From Umezawaea sp049997955 (GTDB lineage: Bacteria; Actinomycetota; Actinomycetes; Mycobacteriales; Pseudonocardiaceae): a stretch of DNA of 64,000 nt. Made by a program: the position numbers and the translations under genes. Positions 44,771 to 52,862 of the stretch are shown here, in pieces. The stretch lies in assembly GCA_049997955.1 (NCBI GenBank), contig JAEBDY010000003.1, positions 500,016 to 564,015 of the forward strand, given 5' to 3'. The first letter of the stretch is position 1, and each line of letters starts with the position of its first letter. A model generated the notes under the pieces. That model did not search any database. It had not been told where the DNA came from and saw only the letters and a program-made list of their open reading frames with translations.

Positions 44771-45876
44771 TGGGCGAGCCGGTGCGGATCCGCGTTGCCG
44801 CGGAACGACCGTACGACGTGGTGGTGGGCCGCGGCCTGCTCGGCGACGTGGTGGAGGCCGTGAAGGGCATCGCCAAGATCGCGATCATCCACCCGCCCAC
44901 GCTCGTCGAGACCGCCGAGGTGCTGCGCGAGGCGCTCGCCGAGGCAGGCGCCGACGCGCACCGCGTGGAGATCCCGGACGCTGAGGACGGCAAGGACCTC
45001 CCCGTCGCGGGCTTCTGCTGGGACGTGCTCGGCAAGATCGGCCTCAGCCGGTCGGACGCCGTCATCGGGCTCGGCGGGGGAGCGGTGACCGACCTCGCGG
45101 GGTTCGTCGCCTCGACGTGGATGCGCGGCGTGAAGCTGTTCAACGTCCCCACGACGCTGCTCGGCATGGTCGACGCGTCCGTCGGCGGCAAGACGGGCGT
45201 CAACACCACGGCCGGCAAGAACCTGGTCGGCACGTTCTACGAGCCCTCCGCGGTGTTCGCCGACCTCGCGACGCTGGACACGTTGCCGCGCAACGAACTC
45301 GTGGCGGGCATGGCTGAGGTCGTCAAGGGCGGCTTCATCGCCGACCCGGTCATCCTCGACCTGATCGAGGCCGATCCGCAGGCCGCGCTGGACCCGGCGG
45401 GTCCCGTGCTGGAGGAGCTGGTCCGCCGCAAGATCCAGATCAAGGCGGACGTCGTGTCCGCCGACCTCCGCGAGTCGGACCTGCGCGAGATCCTGAACTA
45501 CGGCCACACCCTCGGCCACGCCATCGAGCGCCGCGAGCGCTACAAGTGGCGCCACGGCGCGGCGATCAGCGTCGGCCTGGTGTTCGCCGCCGAACTCGGC
45601 AGGCTCGCGGGCCGGTTGGACGACGTGACCGCCGACCGCCACCGGTCCGTGCTGGCCATGCTCGGCCTGCCCACCAGCTACGACCCGGCCGCGCTGCCGC
45701 AGCTGATGGAGGGCATGCGGGTGGACAAGAAGAACCGCGCGGGCGTGCTCCGCTTCGTCGTCCTGGACGGCCTGGCCAAGCCCGGCAGGCTCGAAGGCCC
45801 CGACCCGGCCCTGATCGCCGCGGCCTACTCGGCCGTCGCCGCCGAGCCGACCACGGGCGGGGGCGTGCTCCTGTGA
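44770..45876 (+). CDS. aroB: 3-dehydroquinate synthase
   Basis: The 368-residue NAD- and Zn-dependent enzyme forms 3-dehydroquinate from DAHP. Signatures: GLGGGAVTDLAGFVAS (NAD), VPTTLLGMVDASVGGKTGVN with catalytic Lys, MAEVVKGG, and zinc ligands in NYGHTLGHAIE. ATG 44770 overlaps the minicistron stop; GTG 44767 is also in frame. Its stop overlaps aroQ (GTGA). Confidence 0.95.
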   Translation: MGEPVRIRVAAERPYDVVVGRGLLGDVVEAVKGIAKIAIIHPPTLVETAEVLREALAEAGADAHRVEIPDAEDGKDLPVAGFCWDVLGKIGLSRSDAVIGLGGGAVTDLAGFVASTWMRGVKLFNVPTTLLGMVDASVGGKTGVNTTAGKNLVGTFYEPSAVFADLATLDTLPRNELVAGMAEVVKGGFIADPVILDLIEADPQAALDPAGPVLEELVRRKIQIKADVVSADLRESDLREILNYGHTLGHAIERRERYKWRHGAAISVGLVFAAELGRLAGRLDDVTADRHRSVLAMLGLPTSYDPAALPQLMEGMRVDKKNRAGVLRFVVLDGLAKPGRLEGPDPALIAAAYSAVAAEPTTGGGVLL

Positions 45877-46301
45877 AGGTCCTGGTCCTCAACGGCCCCA
45901 ACCTGGGCAGGCTCGGCACCCGCGAACCCGACGTGTACGGCAGCACCACGTACGCCGACCTGGTCGCGCTGTGCGAGGGCACCGGCCACGAACTCGGCCT
46001 GGAGGTCGACGTCCGCCAGACCGACTTCGAGGGCGAGATGCTCGGCTGGCTCCACGAGGCCGCCGACCACCGGTACCCCGTGGTCCTCAACCCGGCGGCG
46101 TGGACGCACTACTCGGTGGCCGTCCGCGACGCCTGCTCCCAGCTCACCGCCCCGCTCGTCGAGGTGCACATCTCGAACGTGCACAAGCGCGAGGACTTCC
46201 GCCAGCACAGCTACATCTCCGCCGTCGCCGAGGGCACCATCCTCGGGCTCGGCGTCCAGGGCTACGCCCTGGCCCTGCGCTGGCTGGCGGCCAAGGCGTA
46301 G
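45873..46301 (+). CDS. aroQ: Type II 3-dehydroquinate dehydratase
   Basis: The 142-residue product dehydrates 3-dehydroquinate to 3-dehydroshikimate. Visible: VLNGPNLGRLGTREP, catalytic Tyr22 on the flexible loop, VLNPAAWTHYS and His99 in VEVHISNVHKRE. GTG overlaps the aroB stop. It ends the aro block; what follows is a decayed patch. Confidence 0.94.
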   Translation: MKVLVLNGPNLGRLGTREPDVYGSTTYADLVALCEGTGHELGLEVDVRQTDFEGEMLGWLHEAADHRYPVVLNPAAWTHYSVAVRDACSQLTAPLVEVHISNVHKREDFRQHSYISAVAEGTILGLGVQGYALALRWLAAKA

Positions 46302-46314
46302 ACGGTCGCGCGAG

Positions 46315-46415
46315 ACACGGAGCAGCCCTCCACCACGTCGAACTCCGGATGCCCGACGTCACCGTGCGGACGTCGCGATCGGCCGGCCGCTGCTGCGCGA
46401 GCCAGGCGTCGAGGC
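46315..46415 (+). pseudogene. Degenerate 5' fragment duplicate of the VOC gene
   Basis: This segment aligns with the first roughly 95 bases of the intact VOC gene at 46874: LHHVELRMPDVTV against LHHVELWVPDVTR. Small indels then shift the frame. The start codon is lost and the rest of the gene is absent. It is a partial tandem duplication, now decayed. Confidence 0.65.
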
Positions 46416-46639
46416 CGTCGCGGAGGTGTTCGCGGCCCGGAGATGAGCGAGTTCGACGGCCTGGTGGCCCGCCCCCGCTCACCGGCGGGCACGGGCCACC
46501 AGGCCGTCGAGCACGCGCGCCGTCATCGAGCCAGGCCCACCGCGCCTGTCACAGGGACGACGAAGCAGTCCGACAGCGCGACGGCCCACCTCTCGGTGGC
46601 CCACCTCGAACCCGCCGCCTTTCGGTGTTCTGCCCGCCG

Positions 46640-46770
46640 GGCGAGTGGATCGTCATCCGGCGGATGACCTTCGCCTGCACCACGGGTCCGTGGACGGTGC
46701 CGGGCATGTTGTTGTTGGTGCCCGCTCCGCCGCTCTCGTCGCCGAACGGCTGGTCCGGCTCGCGTTGTCG
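46640..46770 (-). pseudogene. Relic with actinobacterial GTVHGPVVQA motif
   Basis: The minus strand reads AGTNNNMPGTVHGPVVQAKV in one frame. Motifs of the form SGTVHGxVVQAxxIxG recur near the N-terminus of actinobacterial STAND/TPR and XRE-linked proteins. The flanking frame quickly becomes Arg-rich noise and no complete gene is present, so this looks like a decayed remnant. Confidence 0.45.
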
Positions 46771-46873
46771 TCCATCCACTACCTTCGTGCCGAACGACCG
46801 CGGATCGGTGCGAGGCTGACGGCGCCGGCAACCCGGTGATCTCCCGGATTCCCGCCTGGCCGATCGGACTCCC

Positions 46874-47275
46874 ATGACCCACGGGGCGCTGCACCACGTT
46901 GAACTCTGGGTGCCTGACGTCACCCGTGCGGAAGTCACGATCGGGTGGCTGCTGCGGGAGCTGGGTTGGGTCGAGTACCAGCGGTGGTCTGCCGGGGTCA
47001 GTTGGCGGCTCGGTGCGACCTACGTGGTGGTCGAGCGGTCGCCCGCGATGGAGGCCGGGCCGCACGAACGGAGGCGGCCGGGGCTCAACCACCTCGCGTT
47101 GCACGTCACGGGGTCGGAGGCTGTCGACGCGCTGGTGATCGACGCGGTGGGGCACGGGTGGGCGTTGATGTTCGCGGACCGCCATCCGCACGCGGGCGGG
47201 CCGGACCACTACGCGGCTTACCTGGAGAACGAGGACGGGTTCGAGGTCGAACTCGTGGCGACTACTGGCGAGTAG
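46874..47275 (+). CDS. VOC (glyoxalase/bleomycin-resistance-fold) protein
   Basis: The 133-residue product has two beta-alpha-beta-beta-beta units: LHHVELWVPDVTRA with a metal-type His, and LNHLALHVTG in the second half, followed by DHYAAYLENEDGFEVELVA with the usual C-terminal metal Glu. VOC proteins are lyases, dioxygenases or drug-binding proteins; the substrate is unknown here. ATG 46874 has only a weak ribosome-binding site. A degenerate copy of its start lies 560 bases upstream. Confidence 0.82.
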   Translation: MTHGALHHVELWVPDVTRAEVTIGWLLRELGWVEYQRWSAGVSWRLGATYVVVERSPAMEAGPHERRRPGLNHLALHVTGSEAVDALVIDAVGHGWALMFADRHPHAGGPDHYAAYLENEDGFEVELVATTGE

Positions 47276-47354
47276 TCGCCTGGATGGGTGAGTTGATCTT
47301 CTACACTGGGTGGCGATTCGCTGAGGGGTCAACCAAGTGGAGGAACGCTCCCGC

Positions 47355-48872
47355 ATGTCGAGGCTTCTCCGGATCGTGGCGACAGCGGCCGTCGCCGTCG
47401 TGCTGCTGTCGTCGTGCGACGGGGGCGTCACGATGAACCAGGCCGAGGGCACCGGAGGCATCGCGCCGCCCGTGGGGCCGAGGAACCCGCAGCGCGCCAA
47501 GCCGAAGGAGCCGCTGCCGCTGACGTCCGACCGGTCGCGCGGCAGCGCGGGCGTCATCGCGGCGGGCGGCGGCGACTCGCCGTACAACTACGGGCCGACC
47601 GTGCTCGTGGAGAGCGGCCGCAACCGGATGTGGTGGTGCAGCCAGCTCGGGGTCGCCGTGCCCGCGGGCGACGACCTGCTGCTCTCCGAGAGCGCCTCGC
47701 TGACCGGCCCGTTCGTCGGCCCTGACGGCTCCATGGCCCAGCCCGTGCTCAGCGGCAGCGTCACCGGCTTCGACGGTGTGCACACCTGCGACCCGTCGGT
47801 CATCCACGTCGGCCGGACCTACTACCTGTACTACACCGGCGCCTCCGGCGACCACGCGAACGGCAACGCGATCGGCGTGGCGACCAGCACCGACGGCGTC
47901 TCCTGGCAGCGCGCCCACGAGGGCAGGCCGATCGTCGGCCCGGCGTACGACACGACCCGCGCGAACACCTACGGCGCGGGCCAGCCGGCCGTTCTGCACC
48001 TCAACGGCTGGTTCCACCTGATGTTCACCGACACCACCGGCAAGGCGGCGGGGTGGAACGGGGCGGGCCAGTTCGTGCTGCGCTCCAAGGACCCGCTGTT
48101 CCTGACCGGCGTGCAGGCGCTGGGCTTGCGCGGCTTCTCCGCCGTGGGGGGCACCAACGCGCCGCGCGCCCGTTCGGTGGTCGACGCCTTCAGCGCGGAC
48201 TGGATGTGGGTGGCCGCGCTGGACGCGTTCGCCATCGCCCACGAGACCGAGACCGGCACCAGCATCACCTTCTGGAACGCCGACTTCACCGCCCAGCCGT
48301 ACGCGCGGATCACCGTCCCCGGCCCGTGGCGCGAGGGCCCCGGCCTGGTCCGCACCTCCGAGGGCCACGCCCCGGTCGCCTCCGACGACCCGTGCGGACG
48401 CGTGCCGATCGACGTCGTCCGCGCCACCGTCGACGGCGCGGCGGGCGCCCCGACCGACCTGACCCACTTCGGCATGGACCTGGCGGGCGTGCCCGGCTGC
48501 GCGACCAAGGAGGCCGCCGTCGTCCTCGACGGCGTGGCCGTCCCGTCGCCCGAACGCACGATGGACCTGGTCGTCGGCGGCGAGGTGGTCCGCCTCGAAC
48601 GCCGCTCGGTCACCGACCGCCTGGCCAGGAGCGTGCTCGACCACCGCCCGGCGATCGTCGACCAGCTGCCGGTGGCGGCGCGCATCCCGGCGGGGGCGCA
48701 GGCCGTCCGCTCACCCGACGGCCGGACCGGTCTGCTGGTGGACGACGACCAGCTCTGGCTGATCGGCTCCGACGAAATCGCCGCGCTCAACTCCTCGGAG
48801 GTCCGCCAGACCACCCCCGACGAGTGGCGGACCTACACCGCTGCGGGAGACCTGAGCGCGCTGCGCCGCTAG
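47355..48872 (+). CDS. Secreted lipoprotein with glycosidase-like beta-propeller
   Basis: The 505-residue product has a lipoprotein signal (hydrophobic 6-18, lipobox LSSC with Cys21). The middle has five-bladed-propeller phrases of GH43/GH32-type enzymes: YNYGPTVLVESGRNRMWW, CDPSVIHVGRTYYLYYTG, GQPAVLHLNGWFHLMFTD. The catalytic acids are not certain, so it may bind rather than cleave glycans. ATG 47355 follows GGAGG; a GTG at 47337 is possible. It converges with the next gene, and both stop in one CTAG. Confidence 0.75.
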   Translation: MSRLLRIVATAAVAVVLLSSCDGGVTMNQAEGTGGIAPPVGPRNPQRAKPKEPLPLTSDRSRGSAGVIAAGGGDSPYNYGPTVLVESGRNRMWWCSQLGVAVPAGDDLLLSESASLTGPFVGPDGSMAQPVLSGSVTGFDGVHTCDPSVIHVGRTYYLYYTGASGDHANGNAIGVATSTDGVSWQRAHEGRPIVGPAYDTTRANTYGAGQPAVLHLNGWFHLMFTDTTGKAAGWNGAGQFVLRSKDPLFLTGVQALGLRGFSAVGGTNAPRARSVVDAFSADWMWVAALDAFAIAHETETGTSITFWNADFTAQPYARITVPGPWREGPGLVRTSEGHAPVASDDPCGRVPIDVVRATVDGAAGAPTDLTHFGMDLAGVPGCATKEAAVVLDGVAVPSPERTMDLVVGGEVVRLERRSVTDRLARSVLDHRPAIVDQLPVAARIPAGAQAVRSPDGRTGLLVDDDQLWLIGSDEIAALNSSEVRQTTPDEWRTYTAAGDLSALRR

Positions 48873-49273
48873 CGCGACTCCTCGGGCTGCGGCACCGCGT
48901 TCCCCAACCCCATCCCGACCGCGGCGGACACGAGCACCACCAGCGCGGTGAACGCCGCCCCGCCGGTCAGGGCGGGCCACAGCGACTCGGTACCCGTCTG
49001 GTCGATCAGCACCCCCGTGCCGATCACCCCGACCACGCCCGCCAACGGCCCCGCGACCAGCGCCGCGGAGAACCAGCACATCCCGCGCCCGTCGAACTGC
49101 CGCCACGCGTCCAGCGCACCCCAGAGCACCGCGACCACGACGACGAGCCCGAACGCGATCACCCGCACCGACGGCCCCGCCTCGGGACTGCGCACGCCGA
49201 CGGCCACGACCCCCGCCTGCACGGCGCCGTGCAACAGCCCCATCCAAAACCCCCGGACCAGCCACGCACCCAT
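48869..49273 (-). CDS. Four-helix membrane protein (B-4DMT type, Rv2536-like)
   Basis: The 134-residue product has four membrane helices (about 5-24, 36-52, 66-88, 102-125) and polar ends. An in-frame GTG at 49402 would add 43 residues but runs into the divergent pepQ start. The position between aroQ and pepQ matches mycobacterial Rv2536. It has been grouped with small multidrug-transporter-like proteins, but no function is shown. Confidence 0.75.
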   Translation of the reverse strand: MGAWLVRGFWMGLLHGAVQAGVVAVGVRSPEAGPSVRVIAFGLVVVVAVLWGALDAWRQFDGRGMCWFSAALVAGPLAGVVGVIGTGVLIDQTGTESLWPALTGGAAFTALVVLVSAAVGMGLGNAVPQPEESR

Positions 49274-49371
49274 GGCGAACAGCGTAGTGCCAGGTAGGGC
49301 GAACGCCGCCGGTCGAGCGGGACCGACTTCCGGGCCCTGTGGAACGCGGTCGGCACCCCTACTCTGCTGGT

Positions 49372-50454
49372 ATGCCGCCGCACGCACCCCGTCGCGCCGC
49401 ACTGCGCGCCCAACTCGTCGCCCGGGACCTCGACGCCCTGCTCGTGACGGACCTGCTGAACGTCCGCTACCTCACCGGCTTCACCGGGTCGAACGCCGCG
49501 CTGCTGGTGGCCGCCGACGGGGACGAGCGCACGGTGTTCTGCACCGACGGCCGCTACCTGACCCAGTCGGCCGCGCAGGTCCCCGACCTGGAACGGGTGG
49601 TCGACCGGCCCTGCGACCTGGCGCTGGCGGGCAGGGCTAGCAAGGACGGGCACCGGAGGATCGGGTTCGAGGGCCAGCACGTGACCGTGGACGGGCTCGA
49701 CGCGCTGGAGCGGGCGGCGGACGGGCTGGTCCGGGCGTCCGGGCTGGTGGAACTCCTGCGGCTGGTGAAGGACGACGCGGAGGTCGAGGCGTTGCGGATG
49801 GCGTGCGCCGCGGCCGACCGGGCGCTGGTGGACCTGATCGAGCACGGCGGGCTGCGGGTGGGGCGGACGGAGCGGGAGGTCGCGCGCGAGCTGGAGAACC
49901 GGATGCTCGACCACGGCGCCGCCGGGCCGTCGTTCGACTCGATCGTGGCGGTCGGCGCGAACTCGGCGATCCCGCACCACGCGCCGACGGACGCGGTGCT
50001 CAAACCGGGTGACTTCGTGAAGCTGGACTTCGGGGCGCTGGTCGACGGCTACCACTCCGACATGACCAGGACCCTCGTCCTCGGCAAGGCGGCCGACTGG
50101 CAGGCGGACCTGTACGACCTGGTCGCGCGGTCGCAGGCGGCGGGACGGGCGGCGCTGCGGCCGGGCGTCGACGTGCGGGCGGTGGACGCGGCGTCGAGGC
50201 AGGTGATCGCGGACGCGGGGTTCGGCCCGCAGTTCCTGCACGGGCTCGGGCACGGGGTCGGATTGCGGATCCACGAGGCTCCGGCGCTGTCCAAGTCCGG
50301 TGAAGGTACACTTTCCGCCGGTATGGCGGTCACCGTCGAGCCCGGCGTCTACCTGTCGGGAAAGGGCGGTGTCCGCATCGAGGACACGCTCGTGGTGCGT
50401 GAGAACGCGCCGGAGCTCCTCACCCTGACCACGAAGGAACTCGTGGTCGTCTAA
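49372..50454 (+). CDS. pepQ: Xaa-Pro dipeptidase/aminopeptidase (M24B)
   Basis: The 360-residue pita-bread metallopeptidase has all five metal ligands: D220 (VKLDFG), D231 (HSDMTRT), H295 (GLGHGVG), E324 (VEPGVY) and E338 (VRIEDT), plus an N-terminal creatinase-like domain with RYLTGFTGSNAALL. It cleaves next to proline. ATG 49372 gives the standard N-terminus. It is followed by efp after 50 bases, the order seen in mycobacteria. Confidence 0.93.
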   Translation: MPPHAPRRAALRAQLVARDLDALLVTDLLNVRYLTGFTGSNAALLVAADGDERTVFCTDGRYLTQSAAQVPDLERVVDRPCDLALAGRASKDGHRRIGFEGQHVTVDGLDALERAADGLVRASGLVELLRLVKDDAEVEALRMACAAADRALVDLIEHGGLRVGRTEREVARELENRMLDHGAAGPSFDSIVAVGANSAIPHHAPTDAVLKPGDFVKLDFGALVDGYHSDMTRTLVLGKAADWQADLYDLVARSQAAGRAALRPGVDVRAVDAASRQVIADAGFGPQFLHGLGHGVGLRIHEAPALSKSGEGTLSAGMAVTVEPGVYLSGKGGVRIEDTLVVRENAPELLTLTTKELVVV

Positions 50455-50504
50455 GCGCCCGCTACGCAGGGCCCGCCCCTCGGACAACAGGAGAGACCAC
50501 CACC

Positions 50505-51068
50505 GTGGCCACGACCAACGACCTGAAGAACGGCCTGGTGCTGAACCTCGACGGCCAGCTGTGGACCGTCACCGCGTTCCAGCACGTCAAGCCGGGCAAG
50601 GGTGGCGCCTTCGTGCGCACCACGTTGAAGCACGTCCTGTCCGGCAAGGTCGTGGACAAGACCTTCAACGCGGGCACCAAGGTCGAGACGGCCACCGTCG
50701 ACAAGCGGACGATGACCTTCCTGTACAAGGACGGCACCGACTTCGTGTTCATGGACAGCGACACGTTCGACCAGCTCACCGTGCCCGGCGTGACCGTCTC
50801 CGACGCCGCGGGCTACATGCTGGAGAACCAGGAGGCCATGGTCGCGACCCACGAGGGCGTGCCGCTCTTCGTGGAGCTCCCGACCTCGGTCGAGCTGCTG
50901 ATCGAGCACACCGACCCCGGCCTGCAGGGCGACCGCTCCACCGGCGGCACCAAGCCCGCCAAGCTGGAGACCGGCGCCGAGATCCAGGTGCCGCTGTTCG
51001 TCACCACGGGCGAGAAGGTCAAGGTCGACACCCGCGACGGTCGTTACCTCGGCCGTGTGAGCAGCTGA
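50505..51068 (+). CDS. efp: Translation elongation factor P
   Basis: The 187-residue three-domain protein rescues ribosomes stalled at polyproline. The tip loop VKPGKGGAF carries Lys32 at the position modified in other bacteria. The C-terminal EF-P signature (KVDTRDGRYLGR) is intact. GTG has an ACAGGAGAG site. nusB starts one base after its stop. Confidence 0.96.
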   Translation: MATTNDLKNGLVLNLDGQLWTVTAFQHVKPGKGGAFVRTTLKHVLSGKVVDKTFNAGTKVETATVDKRTMTFLYKDGTDFVFMDSDTFDQLTVPGVTVSDAAGYMLENQEAMVATHEGVPLFVELPTSVELLIEHTDPGLQGDRSTGGTKPAKLETGAEIQVPLFVTTGEKVKVDTRDGRYLGRVSS

Positions 51069-51069
51069 C

Positions 51070-51489
51070 GTGGGTGCGCGCAGCAAGGCCCGCAAACGCG
51101 CGGTCGACATCCTCTTCGAGGCGGACCTGCGCGGCGAGGACCCGGTGACGCTGGTGGCGGGCCGGGTCGGTTCGGCCGACGTGCCACCGGTGAACGACTA
51201 CACGGTGACGCTCGTCGAGGGCGTGACCGCGCACCAGGCGCGGATCGACGACCTGATCTCGGAGCACGCCGAGGGCTGGACCCTGCAGCGGATGCCCGCG
51301 GTCGACCGCGCGGTCCTGCGGATCGGCCTGTACGAGCTGCTGTGGGCGACGGACGTGCCGGACGCGGTCGCGATCGACGAGGCGATCGAGCTGGCGAAGG
51401 GTCTGTCCACGGACGACTCGCCGCGGTTCGTCAACGGCGTGCTCGGTCGGATCGCGGTCATCGCGGACCAGTTGCGCGCCGTTCTCTAG
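51070..51489 (+). CDS. nusB: Transcription antitermination factor NusB
   Basis: The 139-residue all-helical protein with RSKARKRAVDILFEADLR at the start and AIDEAIELAKGLSTDDSPRF at the end is typical. It binds boxA RNA with NusE in rRNA antitermination. The GTG lies one base after the efp stop. The transcript ends at a strong hairpin shared with the convergent bldD gene. Confidence 0.94.
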   Translation: MGARSKARKRAVDILFEADLRGEDPVTLVAGRVGSADVPPVNDYTVTLVEGVTAHQARIDDLISEHAEGWTLQRMPAVDRAVLRIGLYELLWATDVPDAVAIDEAIELAKGLSTDDSPRFVNGVLGRIAVIADQLRAVL

Positions 51490-51502
51490 CACTCGCCGGA
51501 CG

Positions 51503-51540
51503 GACCAAGGCCACCTCGGTGATCCGGGGTGGCCTTGGTC
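51503..51540. terminator. Bidirectional terminator between nusB and bldD
   Basis: GACCAAGGCCACC (51503-51515) pairs perfectly with 51528-51540. Inner CCTCGG/CCGGGG pairing extends the stem to a 4-base loop. It ends three bases before the bldD stop. Confidence 0.82.
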
Positions 51541-51542
51541 GT

Positions 51543-52031
51543 CTAGTCCTCCTTGGCCGGACGGGCCTCGGGGGGGAGCACACCCCAGTCGATGAGCTGC
51601 TCGGTGAGCTCGCCGGGGGTCATGTCGTAGATGATCGCCAGCGAACGCAGGTCCTCGGTGCGGATCGAGAGCACCTTGCCGTTGTAGTCGCCGCGCTGGC
51701 TCTGGATGGTCGCGGCGTAGCGCGCGAGCGGCCCGACCTTCTCGGCCGGTAGCTGTTGCAGCCGTTCGAGGTTGATGACGATCTTCGTGGCGGGCTCGGC
51801 GCCCGAGGGCACCCGGCCCTCCGGCAGCAGTTCGGCCACCGGCACCCCGTAGAAGTCGGCCAGTTCGGCCAGCTTCTGCACGGTCACGGCTCGGTCGCCT
51901 CGCTCGTAGGAGCCGACGACCACGGCCTTCCAGCGACCGCCGGACTTCTGCTCGACGCCGTGCAGGGACAAACCCTGCTGCTGCCGGATCGCGCGGAGTT
52001 TGGCCCCCAACGCCTTGGCGTAGTCGCCCAT
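51543..52031 (-). CDS. bldD: Developmental regulator BldD (c-di-GMP-binding)
   Basis: The 162-residue product has an N-terminal XRE-type HTH (about 9-65) and a C-terminal domain with the complete c-di-GMP signature RGD-X8-RxxD: R113-G-D115 and R124-T-E-D127. In streptomycetes the tetramer formed by c-di-GMP represses sporulation genes. The intact motif implies the same switch here. It is divergent from pyrR across a 258-base control region containing a palindrome that may be its own operator. Confidence 0.95.
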   Translation of the reverse strand: MGDYAKALGAKLRAIRQQQGLSLHGVEQKSGGRWKAVVVGSYERGDRAVTVQKLAELADFYGVPVAELLPEGRVPSGAEPATKIVINLERLQQLPAEKVGPLARYAATIQSQRGDYNGKVLSIRTEDLRSLAIIYDMTPGELTEQLIDWGVLPPEARPAKED

Positions 52032-52102
52032 GTGGCGGTTCTCCGTTCATTCGCCCCGTCAGCCGGTAGGGGACTGGGCCGGGGAGGTCAGACTCAATAC
52101 GC

Positions 52103-52119
52103 AGAGTAATGATTGCTCT
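52103..52119. promoter_or_regulatory. Candidate BldD (auto)operator
   Basis: AGAGTAATGATTGCTCT is a near-perfect 17-bp palindrome with one mismatched pair besides the centre, in a locally AT-rich patch 72 bases before bldD. A minus-strand TTGACC (52132-52137) places it over the putative -10 region. BldD boxes are pseudo-palindromes of similar length, but the half-sites differ from the streptomycete consensus. Confidence 0.45.
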
Positions 52120-52220
52120 CCGTGGTCGCCAGGTCAAGCTGATCTCGTCGGTCCGTGGGGGCGAGAGCCTCGACACCACTCGTAAGGTGGGCGCTCCGTG
52201 CCTGATACCGTGCAGGTCAG

Positions 52221-52283
52221 CCCGGTCGAAGCCGGGTGTCCGACGTCCTTTAAGGACCCGTCCCGTGAGGCGGGGAAGGAGGT
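52221..52283 (+). promoter_or_regulatory. PyrR-binding leader and attenuator-type element
   Basis: The 5' leader of pyrR carries a small hairpin CCCGG/CCGGG (52221-52236), then CTTTAAGGACCCG and TCCCGTGAGGC (52261-52271). The last matches the PyrR RNA consensus UCCNGNGAGGY. The stem ends directly at the GGAAGGAGG ribosome-binding site (52275-52283), so PyrR-UMP binding could block translation of the operon, as proposed in mycobacteria. Confidence 0.82.
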
Positions 52284-52289
52284 CCAACC

Positions 52290-52862
52290 GTGGCGCCACG
52301 TCAACGTGGTGCGACGGATCCGGCGGGAGAGCGCGAGCTTCTCTCGGCCGGTGACGTCGCACGCACTGTCGCCCGAATGGCCCATCAGATCATCGAGAAG
52401 ACCGCTCTTGATGCACCGAGCGCACCCGCAGTAGTCCTGATGGGCATACCGAGTCGGGGAGCGCCACTCGCTCGCCGACTGGCCCTCAAGATCGCGGAGT
52501 TCAGCGGCGTGACCGTGCCGACCGGCACGCTGGACGTGACCCTCTACCGCGATGACCTGCGGCGCGGCCCGACCAGGCCGCTGGAGACCACCTCGCTGCC
52601 CGAAGGCGGGATCGACGACCGCCTCGTGGTGCTCGTGGACGACGTCCTCTTCTCCGGTCGCACCATCCGCGCGGCCCTCGACGCCCTGCGCGACCACGGC
52701 CGTCCCCGCGCGGTGCAGCTCGCGGTGCTCGTCGACCGCGGCCACCGGGAACTGCCGATCCGCGCGGACTACGTTGGCAAGAACGTGCCAACGTCGCGCA
52801 CCGAGGACGTGGCCGTCCTGCTGGACGAGTTCGACGGGCGCGACGGAGTGGTGCTGAAGTGA
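52290..52862 (+). CDS. pyrR: Bifunctional pyr operon regulator / uracil phosphoribosyltransferase PyrR
   Basis: The 190-residue product has the PRPP-binding motif LVVLVDDVLFSGRT (112-125) and the N-terminal ARMAHQIIE. It senses UMP and binds the leader RNA of its own operon. GTG 52290 is placed by the GGAAGGAGG site. The stop overlaps the pyrB start by four bases. Confidence 0.95.
   Translation: MAPRQRGATDPAGERELLSAGDVARTVARMAHQIIEKTALDAPSAPAVVLMGIPSRGAPLARRLALKIAEFSGVTVPTGTLDVTLYRDDLRRGPTRPLETTSLPEGGIDDRLVVLVDDVLFSGRTIRAALDALRDHGRPRAVQLAVLVDRGHRELPIRADYVGKNVPTSRTEDVAVLLDEFDGRDGVVLK

Larger units (their letters stand above)
46302..46873. other. Decayed accessory patch between aroQ and the VOC gene
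   Basis: This 572-base stretch has no intact gene. It contains a degenerate copy of the start of the following VOC gene and, on the minus strand, a relic of a protein with a GTVHGPVVQA motif. The remaining bases show no coding signal I trust. Confidence 0.6.
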
